Notes: generated by a model not told the origin, from the letters alone. 64,000 bases of DNA from Ectobius pallidus (GCA_964059195.1 CAXKWD010000007.1:21897023-21961022); one strand, 5' to 3'. Numbered from the stretch's first letter, positions 11,958 through 23,527 are shown. Numbers and translations are program-made.

Positions 11958-12340
11958 GTCCACCGCTATGGCTCCTCTCCCGAAGCGGGCCCGGGTTCGA
12001 ATCCTAGTCGGAACAAGTTACTTAGGTGAGTTTTTTCTCACCTGTGGGACAAATGTCGGGTAACTTTAGACCGGCCGTCATTTTCATCTTCATCCCATCC
12101 TCGCCTTGTTTGGAATGAGTGTGTGTGTGAATGGTGTGTTTCGTCCTATGTGTTCGTGTTGTATCGGAGGTGGCCCCGGCATTGGGCTGATCACTCATCC
12201 GGAGAGGCCCTCCATGTCCTTGTCTGGTCAAAAAAGGATTCATGTGATCCAAAGATAATCCTTCTCCCGACAGGTCGCGGCTGTGTAAGGCCCGGGCGGC
12301 TTGGGTCGCTTAAATCCTTTATCTTAACGAAAGAAGAAAA
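11958..12340 (+). repeat. SINE-1 copy
   Basis: It starts GTCCACCGCTATGGCTC, has box B GGGTTCGAATCC, and carries the family body with GGCATTGGGCTGATCACTC and CTCCCGACAGGTCGCGGC. The tail is AAAGAAG-rich. TTCGAATA occurs just before (in TTTTCGAATAA) and just after the element (in AAATTCGAATAT), a likely decayed target duplication. Part of box A (GGGGATGCG in the 28829 copy) is deleted. Open frames within it on both strands are by-products of the repeat. Confidence 0.85.
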
Positions 12341-12499
12341 TTCGAATATAGTAATTAGAATGCAATACACGGTTTAACCGCAATGGCTTGCTTAAACAGC
12401 GGAGGTACACCAGGTGAACAGACGAAGACATTTCGTATATATACAATTAATTATATTTTTACTTCCATCCAGTGTTATATTGATTTGGAAGTTTATGAT

Positions 12500-14012
12500 C
12501 AGTATTCTTCCTTAGGCCCGCGGGCCGGATGTGGCCCGCTCTGACTTTTGATCCGGCCCGCGGAACATTTTAAAATCACGCTCGAAAAAGTAAATATTTT
12601 CGGTTCTCTGTTGTTCGACGTACAGATATGATGGCTGATGATATAAAGAAAAAATTGATAGGATAAATCATGTAATACTTTACCACCACTATTATATTTA
12701 ACAGAATCAAACTGTTCCCCAAAATATAAAAAAATTTTGTGCACCCTGATCGTGTGACTGATTTTAAATCATTTTCGATTGCTTTGGACGAGAGCACCGA
12801 TTTGTCTGATACAGCGCAACTAGCTACTTTCATACGAGGCGTTGACGAAGAATTTACCATAACTGAGGAATTGCTGGCTTTACAGCCTCTGAAAGGGACC
12901 ACAAGTGGAGAGGATATTTTTCGTGAGGTTAAAAGTGCTATCGAACAGTATGATTTGCAGTGGTGCAAACTAATTGGGGTTTGCACAGATGGTGCGTCTT
13001 ATATGATCGGTTCACGGAAGGGTTTCATCGGAATTTTGAAAGAAAACGCAATTGACCTGGACATGCAAAAAGATGATTTAATAATCCTACATTACATTAT
13101 CCACCAATAAAACTTCTGTTCTAAGTCTATTCGATTGCAGAACGTCATGGACGTGGTAATAAAGACCATTAATATTATTTGATCCCGCGCGCTTAACCAT
13201 CGCCAGTTCAAAGTATTTTTGGATGACCTCTCTTCAGATCTTGGTGAAATGACATATTATTGCGAAGTAAGATGGTTAAGCAAACGTAAAATGCTGAAAA
13301 GATTTTTACAGTCTTAGACAGGAAATAGCTGATTTTATGGCAATCAAAGAAAAATCTTTGCCTGAAGTCAGTGATCAGAAATGGTTATGTGATTTAACAT
13401 TTCTAATTGACATCACGGGTCACTTGAATGAGTTGAATTTGAAGCTTCAGAAACAAGGTCAGTTGGTAAACGAATTGTACAGCCATTTGAAAGCATTCCA
13501 GAACAAAATTCGCAAAATGCGATCTGGAAGCTGTTATCATTTTTCAACACTATCCAGTCACGAAAATGTTGATTACACTCAATATGCTGAAGAACTGAAA
13601 TCACTGTCGGGGCAATTTTTTAATAGATTTTCAGACTTCAAAAACTTGGATAGCTGATTTAACCTTTTTGCTACTCCGATGAAAAGTGACTTCAAGAAGG
13701 CTCCGACACACCTGCAAATGGAGTTGATCGAGCTTCAGGAAGACACACGTTTGAAGTCAAAATTTAAAGACGTGGAGCTAAGTGATTTCTACAGAACATA
13801 CCTTGCCGAAGAAAAGTACCCACAGCTGAGTGCATTTGGAAGTACTTATAAATGTGAACAGTTTTTTTTCCATGATGAAAACTAACAAATCAAAGTATCG
13901 AACGAGACTTACAGATGAAAGTTTGGAAAACACTCTGCGCTTGTGTATTACTGGGTTTGATGCCAACATTTATTATCTTGTTTGTCAAGTTCAAGTTCAA
14001 GTTTCTCATTAA
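12500..14012 (+). pseudogene. hAT-superfamily transposase relic (ZBED/GTF2IRD2-like)
   Basis: This is a dead copy of a hAT transposase, the DDE-type enzyme that cuts and pastes its own element. The pieces read SVVRRTDMMADDIKKKL (about 12612), then SIALDESTDLSDTAQLATFI and GVDEEFTITEELL. They continue with GTTSGEDIFREV, CTDGASYMIGSRKG, LNHRQFKVFLDDLSSDL and EVRWLSKRKML. The last pieces are TGHLNELNLKLQ, FNLFATPM and NKSKYRTRLTDESLENTLRL. The order follows the GTF2IRD2/ZBED-type hAT family. The N-terminal zinc finger is missing. Stops at 13108, near 13315 and at 13655, plus frame changes near 13180, 13330 and 13860, break it. Upstream, GGCCCGCGGGCCGGATGTGG (about 12515) is typical of hAT end regions; no matching right end was found. 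Confidence 0.82.
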
Positions 14013-14080
14013 TTTCTGCTGATTGTAAGTAAATACATAATCAGTTCGATATTGTTCTCATTCATGTAACTTTAGCATTA

Positions 14081-15822
14081 TCTAATATATAAAGTCGAAT
14101 GTGTGTTTGTGGGTATGTATGTATGTATGTAGGTATGTTCCTTATACAAATCTACATTTCTTGACCAATTTGTACGAAATTTTGCACAGATACCCAGTTA
14201 AGCCCGGGAAGTAAAGCGGTCAACATTAAAATTGAAACAAAATACTCCTTCCCTTCAAAATTTTATAGTTTCTGAGAATATTATACTGAAAAAATGAAAT
14301 GCTGTTCAGTTCACATGACAACAGTGTATTGTTTACTGTGATCACATAGGGCTTTGGTAACTACAGTATATAATGCTGGACTTTAACGAATTATGATTCC
14401 ATCGATGTAATATATTGGCGAAAATAATTACTGAAAATGAAATCCTCGAAAATAAAGCACAGTGTGATGTAGTCACATAACTTTCTCTACCCTCGACATA
14501 AGAAATATTTTCTCACTTCACATTTTGATGTTGAATAAGAGGTCGTATTGCAGGGACAACTTAAGTGTGTGAGTCTGCTATATCAGAAGTCTGTAAATAA
14601 TCCTTTCCGCTGATATGTTATCCACTAGGAGGTGCCCGTGGCTTCGCCACGTTAATTCTTTTAAAAATTAAAAATTAAGAGTATAATGATTATTAAAGCA
14701 TTATATTTATTAACACTTGCACGCGAATCATTCATAAACTAAGCCATTAATAATTAATGAAACAGCTAAAATTCCTGCTTTAGAGTACATTCCACGACAT
14801 GAAAGCGCCCCCTGGGAAAACTATATCAGAATCGATTATGCAGTTCCAAAGAACCCGTGAACACATAATACGTATTGTTTCTCAGCTGTTTATTGACATG
14901 AATATGATGTGAATTTTATTTTATCAATTCAGTGTAATTTTCAGAAATTATATAATGTTTCACGGGAAGGAATGGTTTGTTTGGATTATTATTATCAGCG
15001 ATATTTCAAAAGATAAAACCATCAATATTTTACAGTTGGTGCCCCCGGCTTCGCCCGCCATTATTCATTGACTCCAGGATTTTAAAGAAATTTACACTGG
15101 TAGATTATTAAAAATGTTTGTGGTTCAGAGCTATGAAAATTGTAAGTAAAAATAAAATTAGAATATTTGTTCATTGTGTTCATTTCACTTAGGCTTTATA
15201 TAATAAAGAAACGGTTTTACTAATTTTGTAGTCGTGATGAAAGTCTAGACTGCGACATCGACGAACATCGCCGACTATACCCGATGTCTCACGAAGCGGG
15301 CGAGCAAGCACGGTATTTAGGGCCGTTGAATTGTATAAGAGTATTAGTTGAGTAATAGGGATGTTTATCATAGGCTCTAAGCATGGGATGGAACATTTTC
15401 AGTCCTATGCTCGCAGTATATTATGTCCCGGGTTTTAGGGGAGGAAAGTATGAAAGTCATACTGCATTTCTCTTTCATTTCAGCCCCGAAACGGTTGTAT
15501 AGTAACATGAGAATGAGAAATAAAATTTTCCGTCAAGTCAATACAATCTTATGTAATTTATGTTTCTTCTTATTTCAACCCCTCCCAGGCATGATGTGTA
15601 GAAGCAGCGGAATGCAGCATTCGACATCCTCTATGAACCATAAAAAGCTATATCTAGCGTTTTCTGATGGAATAGTTTGAGGGTGATAAATCGTTTTCTT
15701 CATTTCAGTTTTTACATACATATTATATGAGGACCTAGAGTTTTAAAATCGAAAGTCCTCCATAAGTTAATTTCAAATTACAAAATACAAAGCCCGGGCG
15801 ACGCCGGGCCTTTCTCAGCTAG
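14081..15822 (+). mobile_element. Non-autonomous Helitron (copy 1) with nested insert
   Basis: The 5' end TCTAATATATAAAGTCG follows an A at 14080. The 3' end has a G+C hairpin, GCCCGGGCGACGCCGGGC (15792-15809), followed by TTTCTCAG and CTAG (15819-15822), then T. TC at the start, a hairpin about 10 bases before CTRR, and A/T flanks are the Helitron hallmarks. Outside a nested segment it matches copy 2 (29520-30534) closely. Shared blocks include GCAGGGACAACTTAAGTGTG and GCCCCGAAACGGTTGTAT. No Rep/helicase is encoded. An 85-codon frame at 15423-15680 also appears in copy 2 but is explained by nucleotide similarity. Confidence 0.82.
14634..15325 (+). repeat. Extra segment inside Helitron copy 1
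   Basis: Copy 2 passes directly from TATCCACTGATACG to TATTAGTTGAG, whereas copy 1 has about 0.7 kb between. The extra DNA begins GTGCCCGTGGCTTCGCCACG and resembles MITE C for about 150 bp. A second such end, GTGCCCCCGGCTTCGCCCGC, occurs at about 15043. It is probably one or two later insertions. Confidence 0.55.
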
Positions 15823-16389
15823 TACTTTATAAATATCAAAAACCGTATCATGATTATTTTTTCACAAATACCTATTATCTACGGCCCGCGACTTCATAGA
15901 TATCGTAAAGTTTAGCCCGTATTTTTCCAAAGGTTGCCCATACCCGGCATAGGGTATATGGTGACACACATTAAATAAATGAACTTCTAGTCTCCTCCCT
16001 GTACCTCACGTTTGTGCTAATAGAATCGTACGCCTATAAATAAGATTTTTTTCGGTTAATGATATTAAATTTTTTGAAGAAGAATCCAAGCTGGTCATGA
16101 ATTTAAAATACAATTCCCATAGGCCTAATGTATTACCAAAGAAAATCACATTACGGTATATAAAATTATTTTTTTTTTTAATTTATTCTGCAGATTTACA
16201 ATCTGTTCAAATATGAACATTCAGTAAATGGTATAAATGACACAGTAATGATGTGAGAGCTGTAAAATACAAATCTTTAAGGTAAATCATTGAATAACAA
16301 CTCTTTAAGGTAAATCACTGAATCATATAAAATTAATGGCAAAATAATTATTTTAAAATCTGCTTGAAGCTGCTTCCCTTTTTACTTTC
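15823..16389. other. No gene seen
   Basis: A+T-rich sequence with a short repeated phrase (CTTTAAGGTAAATCA at about 16275 and 16305). No coding signal. Confidence 0.5.
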
Positions 16390-16524
16390 TCGCATATACG
16401 TAGTATAGAGAAAGTATTGTGATCGTGACAAAAAATCGAAGTTGAGATAACACCGGGAGAGCATGTTTCATGAAGCCTAGAAACCGAAAAAAGTATTTTT
16501 GGAATGACGTCTGTCCGTCCGTCT

Positions 16525-16575
<51 letters not shown>

Positions 16576-16640
16576 GACAAGCACAGCAGGTAAAGGGGAC
16601 TTTTCATGAAAACTTTTAAAAATATTTTGATTGTTTAAAA
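16390..16640. repeat. Interspersed repeat with TCTG/TCCG microsatellite
   Basis: A GAGAAAGTATTGTGATCGTG block (about 16409) leads into a compound TCTG/TCCG microsatellite at 16509-16574. Similar tracts lie at 31708-31760 and, reversed, at 58370-58392, there as part of element A. The 84-codon minus-strand frame is the translated microsatellite. Confidence 0.6.
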
Positions 16641-17023
16641 AATGGCTCTAACGATTTTAATAAAAATTAAAAATTGGAGACTCTTTTCTATGACTAATAA
16701 AATGGCTATATCTGTATTTCTGCAAAAATAACTTAAGGGGTACTTTACTCGTATCCATTTTCAATTTTTCTAGATTTTATCCATTACAGTAGGCGATACA
16801 TGAAAACCTACCATAGTAAAGTTGTAGAGAAAATTAAAATGAACATTTTTTGTTCAAAACATTTCTTTATACATTTAATAGATATCAAGATAAAACGAAA
16901 TAAGTACGGCTTAAATGCGAATTTCAGAACATACATGTGAATTAAAATATGAATGACATTTTGTTGCCCCTAGTAACAAGAAAACTATAGGCCTAATGTA
17001 CTTATTGTTGTGAAATGCTGTCA

Positions 17024-17115
17024 GTTTAGCTCAGTCGTAATGAACACACCAAAACCAATTACAGCGAGATAGTATAGGCTAACAGGGAAGAGGTCCTGAG
17101 TTCAAATCAAACCGC
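17024..17115 (+). repeat. tRNA-like SINE head
   Basis: The box-A-like TTTAGCTCAGTCGTAA and box-B-like GAGTTCAAATC are spaced as in a tRNA (about 17032 and 17099). The sequence between cannot fold as a cloverleaf with a paired acceptor stem, so a SINE or tRNA relic is likelier than a working tRNA. Confidence 0.45.
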
Positions 17116-17454
17116 GTGACGTCACAGCCTTGCAACAGTATAATTTAAATTGCTCACAGAATGAGAACGAGTAAACATAAAAAGAAACGGTTTTGGCCTC
17201 TGCACTTAGCGAGAATCATTATTTTATTTCAAGATAAAGTAATAAATTTCCTTCAGAAACGTGTATAGAATTGGATGATGGTAGTAACGACTGGTTAATT
17301 TGTACATTATTTGAGAGAATTTCGCTCGCGATCTTTCTAGTATTATTTTTCTGTACTAATTTATGTTTAAGCAATGAAAGTTCTACGATTACCAAACTTA
17401 ATGCAACAATTACTACCACATAACATAACTACCTAAATATGTAGACCCATATCC

Positions 17455-17632
17455 ATAGGCCTGTATCAAGTAGGCTCTATCAAGTAGCTCCTCAATTTGG
17501 AATCACGAGGCTGAGTGCACCCCTACCAGACCTCCCTACCTCAGAAAAATCCGAGAAGGTACCGGGAATCGAACCCGGGCCGACGGATCTGTAGTCAGCG
17601 ACGCTAACCACAAAACCACGCCGGCGAACACA
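17455..17632 (-). repeat. SINE-5 copy (tRNA head)
   Basis: The minus strand reads GTGGTTAGCGTCGCTGACTA (box A), then GCCCGGGTTCGATTCCCGG (box B), then GGTAGGGAGGTCTGG and CTCAGCCTCGTGATTCC. It is 3'-truncated relative to the fuller copy at 27056-27312. Confidence 0.8.
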
Positions 17633-17639
17633 CAGCAGC

Positions 17640-18690
17640 ATTATAAACCTCAATTACCAAACATCAATACATTACTACGGGTTATTCTGCCTCATGGAAC
17701 AAACTGCAACCCCAGTGATGTCTTCTGTCTTCACAACACACGCAATTCAAGCTGCACTTATCAAGTTTTTACGATAGCAACTGCAATTCTGTCCTTAACA
17801 ACTGTGTAAGACTGTAAACTATTAATGTTAAATGAATGACTGTAGATAGTGTCGTTCATATGATATTACCAAATACACAGAAAAATAATCACTCAGAAAT
17901 ATTGATAATTGTGGAAGTTATTAAGGAAACTGCATTTCAGTGCATGAAACTTGGCTGCCATTTTGAAACGATAATTATCCGTTACTGTAAAAATTTGATT
18001 AATTTGGAAAATAGTATGTAATTGTAGAAGTAGTCAATTAATAGTATGTCAGATTGAAATAATTGTAGAACAATTCATTGCTGAGGAAACAAATAATGAA
18101 ATTCACCTATTTCTCATTTATGAATTTCACCCAAAGCTGTAGGTCCTCCTTAAGATTAAATTTCTCAGTTTTGTTTGGGACCATATAATTAATTTATTTT
18201 GCTTGTGTTTGCTTACATGTGTATTCAAGTGAAACATTATTATGTTACATAGTCGGGTTCATTAATTTAAGTTTATATTTGTTAATTTTTTATCCTATAT
18301 TTCAGTGATTGGTACTCTTTGTCATAAGGCAGCCTGTAAGTGTTACAGGAAGAATTGAAAATACAAAATAAAGACTATTATATAACATTTTAATTCTATT
18401 TTCTATTTAAAACTATTATTTATTTATTATTTGGTATTCATGTAATCAGATCATTTTTTCTTCCTTTCAGGTACGTCCTGCAGTTGCTAGGCCTACTGCT
18501 GTCTTTCAGTCAGACCGTGAGTTATTCCCCGTTTTATTTTACTAGTTTAAAATAAGTAACCCTTGATATCCTTAATTGTGTTTAATGACAGTTGGATGTA
18601 ACCGTGGTCAAAATTCGAAGGCCTATATACCATATATTGCGCAACCTTCCCTTTGGTAGATACCGCACTATCCTGGTGCCAATTTACCGT
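17640..18690. other. No gene seen
   Basis: No supported gene or bounded repeat. A TAGGCCTA palindrome is at 18488. TTTCCTTCTTTCAG-like pyrimidine tracts occur near 18468 but have no exon-like ORF beside them. Confidence 0.5.
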
Positions 18691-18694
18691 ATTA

Positions 18695-19374
18695 CGAGGG
18701 CCATTCAATAATTAAACAGACAAACTGACCTGTAGAGAAAACCGTTTACGCTATTTCTACAAAACAAGACTTTTCCTACTTTTCAAAATAATCCCCATCA
18801 ACATTTCAGCACTTGTCCCAATGGGTTACTAGCTTTTTTTTTATACCGGATGCAAAGAACTCTTTGTCTTGGTGTCGGAGCCAATTTCCCGCAAATTTCT
18901 TGACATCTTCGTTATCCTGGAACTTCTTCCCACGTAATGCCTCCTTCAGTGGACCAAACAAACGAAAATCAGAGGGTGCTAAATCGCAACTTCAACAGGC
19001 CGGCCAGAACGGTGTTCGTCAATCACTGATTCTTGACCACTTTTCAACTGTTCTACCCATTTGTAAAAATTTCCACGGTTCATACAACTTTCACCATACA
19101 CTTTAGTAATTATAGAGTATGTATTAACTGGTTTTTCACCTTCAGCAATCAAAAACGAATCACAGGACGTTGTTCAAACAATGTGGAGTTTTCAAGAAGA
19201 CCCGACATCGTTAAACTTAATTTTGAGGTTATAAACAGAGCAGTGTTGATCCCTCAGCTGATAAGAACTTATCCCAGCGATGCCAACTTAAAATCCTAAA
19301 TGAATCAAACTTGTAATCCCTAAATATAGAGAAAGTGCGACCAATTTATCTCTTTAATTATTGTATAACCCTCG
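18695..19374 (-). mobile_element. Internally deleted mariner transposon
   Basis: The ends form imperfect inverted repeats: CGAGGGCCATTCAATAATTA on the left, and CGAGGGTTATACAATAATTA as the reverse complement of the right end. A TA lies just outside the left end. The minus strand encodes the mariner N-terminal DNA-binding region: EQRPVIRFLIAEGEKPVN, then NFYKWVEQLKSGQESVIDEH and RSGRPVEV. It is then joined directly to the C-terminal tail, APSDFRLFGPLKEALRGKKF, KEFFASGIKK and THWDKCWNVDGDYFEK. The DDD/DDE catalytic core between them is gone. The join is out of frame and in-frame stops follow, so no transposase can be made. The element could move only with a transposase supplied elsewhere. Confidence 0.82.
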
Positions 19375-19795
19375 AATGTAACCACAAACGGCATATGCGA
19401 TTTTTATTTACGTTGCAGTTTTCTGTTATCTTTTTCTCTTAGCAGTTTGATTCTCTAGATAATAGTTATTAGTTATTTCAATTTGTTATGTATAACTTAA
19501 TACGTTTAACATTGTATTTTTATTATTTTTATCTTATTTGATAACATATGCAATAATTTCCTGAAAATTTTGCCAACACACATCAAAACAGAATATGGAT
19601 TAACCGATAATTTCAATTAAATTTATAATTAGTCAATATTAAAATTCTGTAGGCATAAATTTTATATTTAAGATCAAAAAACTTCCAATCAGAAAAATTA
19701 TTGTTGATTTAATAGCTAGGACAGAAAAAGATGCTCCTTCGTCTCTGAAGAAATAAGTAAAAAGAATGATGTATGTATGTACATATGAATAAGAA

Positions 19796-20790
19796 TGTAT
19801 GTACACCGATAGCAAGGTAACCCTATAAATTCTTCAGAACAACTACAAATGGAATTCCACAGCAGCAGATATACTAAACACTACGAGGGAGCTTAAAAAC
19901 CAGAACTGGACTGTACACTTCAATTGGGTTAAAGCTCATGTAGGAATAGCGGGAAATGAGCTGGCAGATCAGTTAGCCAAGGAAGCAGCAGATGAATACC
20001 AACAACCCATATAAGTTACAACAAAATACCTAAATCCACCATAGTGTCAAGAGCCAATAATCACGCAATTCAGCTATGGCAAGAAAGATGGAATATAACA
20101 ACAAAAGGAGCTTTAAGCAAGACATTTTCTCCATCAGTAGAAGAACGATTGAAATTAAAATTGCCCCTAACTCCAGAATTCACAGCAATAGTAATAGGCC
20201 ATGGGAAAACTAACTATTATCTAAACAGATTTCATATAATAGAGGACCCCATATGTACTTGAGACAGAAGTCCACAGACAGTAAACCATCTCATCTATGA
20301 ATGCACAGACAAACGCCCGCAAAGAGAAAAGCTAATAAATGGAATCAGGAAAACATGAGGTGCTTGGCCAGTAAGACCGGATCAGCTAATAAAGAAGCAA
20401 TTGAGTGAATTCCACAGATTTGTACAAGCCATGAACCTGTAAATATACTTTGCACCATTATAGGTTTTAAAACAATTTAATTTATACTTTTGAAAATATG
20501 TAATTGATAAATTATGTAAAGAAAGTTAATATGTATTATATGTTGGATAAACTAAATAAATAGGCACAAATTAGGTTAACTTAATATATTATGTAATTGT
20601 CAATTAAGCTAAATCAGTAAATATGTAGGCCATCAAATAATCTACCGATATAAGTAATATGTAACTCAAGTAATTTAGAAATGCATAGGATAATGAATTT
20701 ATAATTTTATAATATGTCAAACAATGTAACTCAATTGTAATTAAGTTGCTAAAGCATGTAATGTCGCCACGGTGATGGGGCATGCTGTTA

Positions 20791-20830
<40 letters not shown>

Positions 20831-20840
20831 TAAATAAAAA
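19796..20840 (+). pseudogene. R1-like LINE 3' end: RNase H, zinc knuckle and 3' UTR
   Basis: This is the C-terminal part of a non-LTR retrotransposon ORF2. YTDSKVTL (about 19802) is the RNase H active-site strand, and WVKAHVGIAGNELADQLAKE (about 19930) is its C-terminal helix. LWQERWNITTKGALSKTF, RLKLKLPLTPEFTAI and GHGKTNYYL follow. Then comes a knuckle-like ICT*DRSPQTVNHLIYEC, where a TGA sits at the expected second Cys. The frame ends at a TAA at 20440-20442. There are stops after VTL, after EYQQPI, after ICT and after GIRKT, plus frame shifts. The 3' UTR runs to an (AAT)n tail at 20793-20829. RNase H removes RNA from the cDNA hybrid in living copies. The clade (R1/Loa-like) is inferred from motifs. 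Confidence 0.82.
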
Positions 20841-21069
20841 AGAATTGAAGAGACTAAGTAAATCTTAGGTCTTACATGTAACGTGAAATAAACAGGAAAA
20901 CTAAGGTCTACGTTAATTAATTACTGAAAATCCAATTGTTTGAATTGTTAAGGACAGCTACGATAGAAGTGAACTGCAGTGAGCCCCCCTTTTTAAGGTT
21001 TTGTAAAAAATATACTACGGAATGCAGAAATTCCTGTTCTGATGTCCATTGCCAATACCAAGAAGTAAA

Positions 21070-21616
21070 ACGTATGTTTTTAGTCCAGGCAACGAACGAA
21101 AAATATAACAAAAAAATCGTGTAGTTTTGAAATTTTGCAGAGGTGTCGGAGGGAGTGTCCTAAACAACATACTAAAAGTCCCCGAAGGTGGGGGTGAGCG
21201 GGGGGGGCAGGGGGCCCGCACAAGGTCCCTTCTTTAGGGTTTTCGCTTGTATCTAAACAATGGTGCATCGTAGAGAAAAAGTTGCTATATGCCTATACAA
21301 AATTCAAGCTGATAAAATTTACTACAAGTTTGATCGTACACATTTCTTTCTATTCCCAATAATTTTCGAGATTGCATCAGCGAAATAACAAATTTTCGAA
21401 GAAAGCTCTTTTGCCTCACGCTTTTTGACACACTTTGCATTCTAGCGCTTCAGCCCTTAGGTATACAGCAATGTTCCCATGAAAGAAGTTGTAGGAAAAT
21501 TAATTTACTTAAAAATGAGTCAAAGGTTCAAAAGTTATAACAATTTTAAGTTTTGGTCAAATTTTGAGATTTCGAAAGAAAACCGTACATCGCACTTTCT
21601 CTATATTTAGGGATTA
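21070..21616 (+). repeat. Interspersed repeat E
   Basis: It includes GTGTAGTTTTGAAATTTTGC, AGTGTCCTAAACAACATA, AAAAGTCCCC and a G run. It ends with CGCACTTTCTCTATATTTAG. A second, partial version of the first 120 bp (TCATGTAGTTTTGAAATTTG, GTCCTAAACATCATAGTAAA) lies at 21780-21900. The last 26 bp are repeated inverted at 19314-19339. Confidence 0.6.
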
Positions 21617-21779
21617 TATCCTTGTATATAAGCTGCATATTATGTATTTACATCATGAAACAAGTGGAGAACTATGACAGAACCATTAACGTTGAATTTA
21701 TTAAAAATCCGATCACAGTACACAGTGCATGTAATGGAAAATACATTAACTTATATTCCAGGCTAGAAAGGAAAAATAG

Positions 21780-21900
21780 GGACAAAAAAATCATGTAGTT
21801 TTGAAATTTGGAAGAGATGTGGGAGAAAGTGTCCTAAACATCATAGTAAAAGTCCCCATGGATAGGTGGTGAGCGGGGGGCACTTTTAAATGTAATTTCT
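21780..21900 (+). repeat. Repeat E, partial second copy
   Basis: It matches the start of repeat E (21105-21220) in order and spacing, including AAGTCCCC and GGTGAGCGGGGGG. It diverges afterwards. Confidence 0.6.
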
Positions 21901-22289
21901 CTCAGTTTTCTCTAAATACTCAAAAAACTATGTTTTCTAGCAAAAAAAGTTTATGCACAAAATTAAACTACATTAAAGTTCTTATAAAATTATTGATTTG
22001 AATTATACTTTTGTAGAATTAATAGTTCAGGAAATAGAAGGATATGAAGTATGACATAGTCCTGGCAAATCTGTTTTACATACACCTATATATTATATTT
22101 TTTAACAAAAAAGATGGCAGATGATCATACCAAGCAAGCAAACTATTTCTTAGAAAAATATACTTACTAATGGTTAACGTTACACGTTCATAAAAATAAC
22201 AATCATTATTTTCTTAAGCTGTCCAGCCGCGCCATAAGGCGTTCTGCATATTTTATACGTTAGATATCCGACATCTTTTTCTTATGTCG
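21901..22289. other. No gene seen
   Basis: A+T-rich sequence with nothing recognisable. Confidence 0.5.
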
Positions 22290-22830
22290 TGAAAGTTTCA
22301 TGACGGAAGTGACATATTGATTTAGAACTTCGCTCATTTATCTTAATTTTGAACATTTTATCTAAGCTGTTAACAAATAAAAATAATTGTTGTATACTTC
22401 ACTGTAATTGGTCATTTCTGACGTATCAAACACTTCCAAATTGTGTTAACTCGCAGTTTGTTACAGTTGAAACCACCGCCGTCTCGAGAATTACACTGAC
22501 TTTATTTTAACATGGAGTTCGGAGTATTCCTCAATTGCATAATTTCTTCAGTAGAGGCGACACAGTTCACACCCAGATTACATGAAATTCAGCATACTTC
22601 AGTTTCCGAGTTTATACTTCAGAGGGCAACACAGGTAATGTAAAGGGTAGGCCTATTGCAACTGGGTGTGCCATCTGTAATGTCGCCGAGTACGCAAAAT
22701 TAGCCGTATAGGACAGGCAGTGTATACACGAGTGCAGTCTAAAAGGCAGTGGGTCAAACAAGGATAGTTGTGTAAACGAACACCAGGTTTGAATAATTGT
22801 CAGTTTATTGATCGATTTTCACTTTTTGTA
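22290..22830 (+). repeat. Interspersed repeat F, long copy
   Basis: It is collinear with 10390-10640, from GGAAGTGACATATTGATT to GTAAACGAACACCAGGTTTG. About 280 bp lie in the middle (22440-22745) that the short copy lacks. Either this is a fuller element or a later insertion. Confidence 0.6.
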
Positions 22831-23361
22831 AAATCCAGAGATTGAAACTAAAAATTGCATGCAAGAGTATAGTATAGAAAAGAATATCGGAAGTATAATA
22901 AATTCTTTAATCCTATTAATTCATTATAACAAATATGTAACATGAAAGTTCAAACAATAATGCTTCGCTCAAAAATATATTTAATATATTAATTGTAATC
23001 ATTATCTCCAGTGATTCTAATACTACTCGTAGCTTCAACCTACTAGGGAGAATAAAGATAATTAAAAAGTTTAAATATTTGTAAATTAGCAACAAATTAA
23101 AAACTGTGCACATGGTACAGCCACCGTTTTGAATATCTAAGCAACTGTCACAGTATAAGTTAGGAAACATCAGGATGCATCGGGATTTAGGAAAAGCATT
23201 GTGCCTTTGTCCTATCGAATTTCATTTCAGTTGTACGTTCTATAGCCTACAAAGGAGAATTTAAGTGTACCGTAGTTAATTTTTAGTGCATGAATACTTT
23301 AGGTACCTCTTTATTTTCGGTGGATTTACATCTAACATCTACTACATCACTGCTAAAAAAA
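22831..23361. other. No gene seen
   Basis: No coding signal; short frames only. Confidence 0.5.
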
Positions 23362-23515
23362 TCCATGGCACTAAATTCCTGAAGGGAGTAGGTCTACCAT
23401 CCGGCAGCGTCATTTACCTTGGGCAGATGTTGGGTTTGGGGGATTGTGGTCAGCATGCTGAAACCATAGCCATGACCGGAGCCACTATTTCTTAATAGCT
23501 CCTCAGTTTTAGTCA
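23362..23515 (-). repeat. SINE-5 fragment (3' part)
   Basis: The minus strand reads CTCATGACTAAAACTGAGGA, GTCATGGCTATGGTTTC and CATGCTGACCACAATC. It continues with GATGGTAGACCTACTCC and CTTCAGGAATTTAGTGCCAT, following the 3' half of the 27056 copy. The tRNA head is absent. Confidence 0.65.
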
Positions 23516-23527
23516 TGAGGTTGCGTC

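Noticed and set aside
15423..15680. Frame conserved between the two Helitron copies (also 30040-30390) as a captured gene
   Set aside because: The similarity is equal in non-coding flanks, lengths and starts differ, and no domain is visible; shared ancestry of the DNA is enough.
16353..16607. DGQTDRQTDGRTDRQ-rich peptide as a repeat protein
   Set aside because: It is the reverse translation of the TCTG/TCCG microsatellite.
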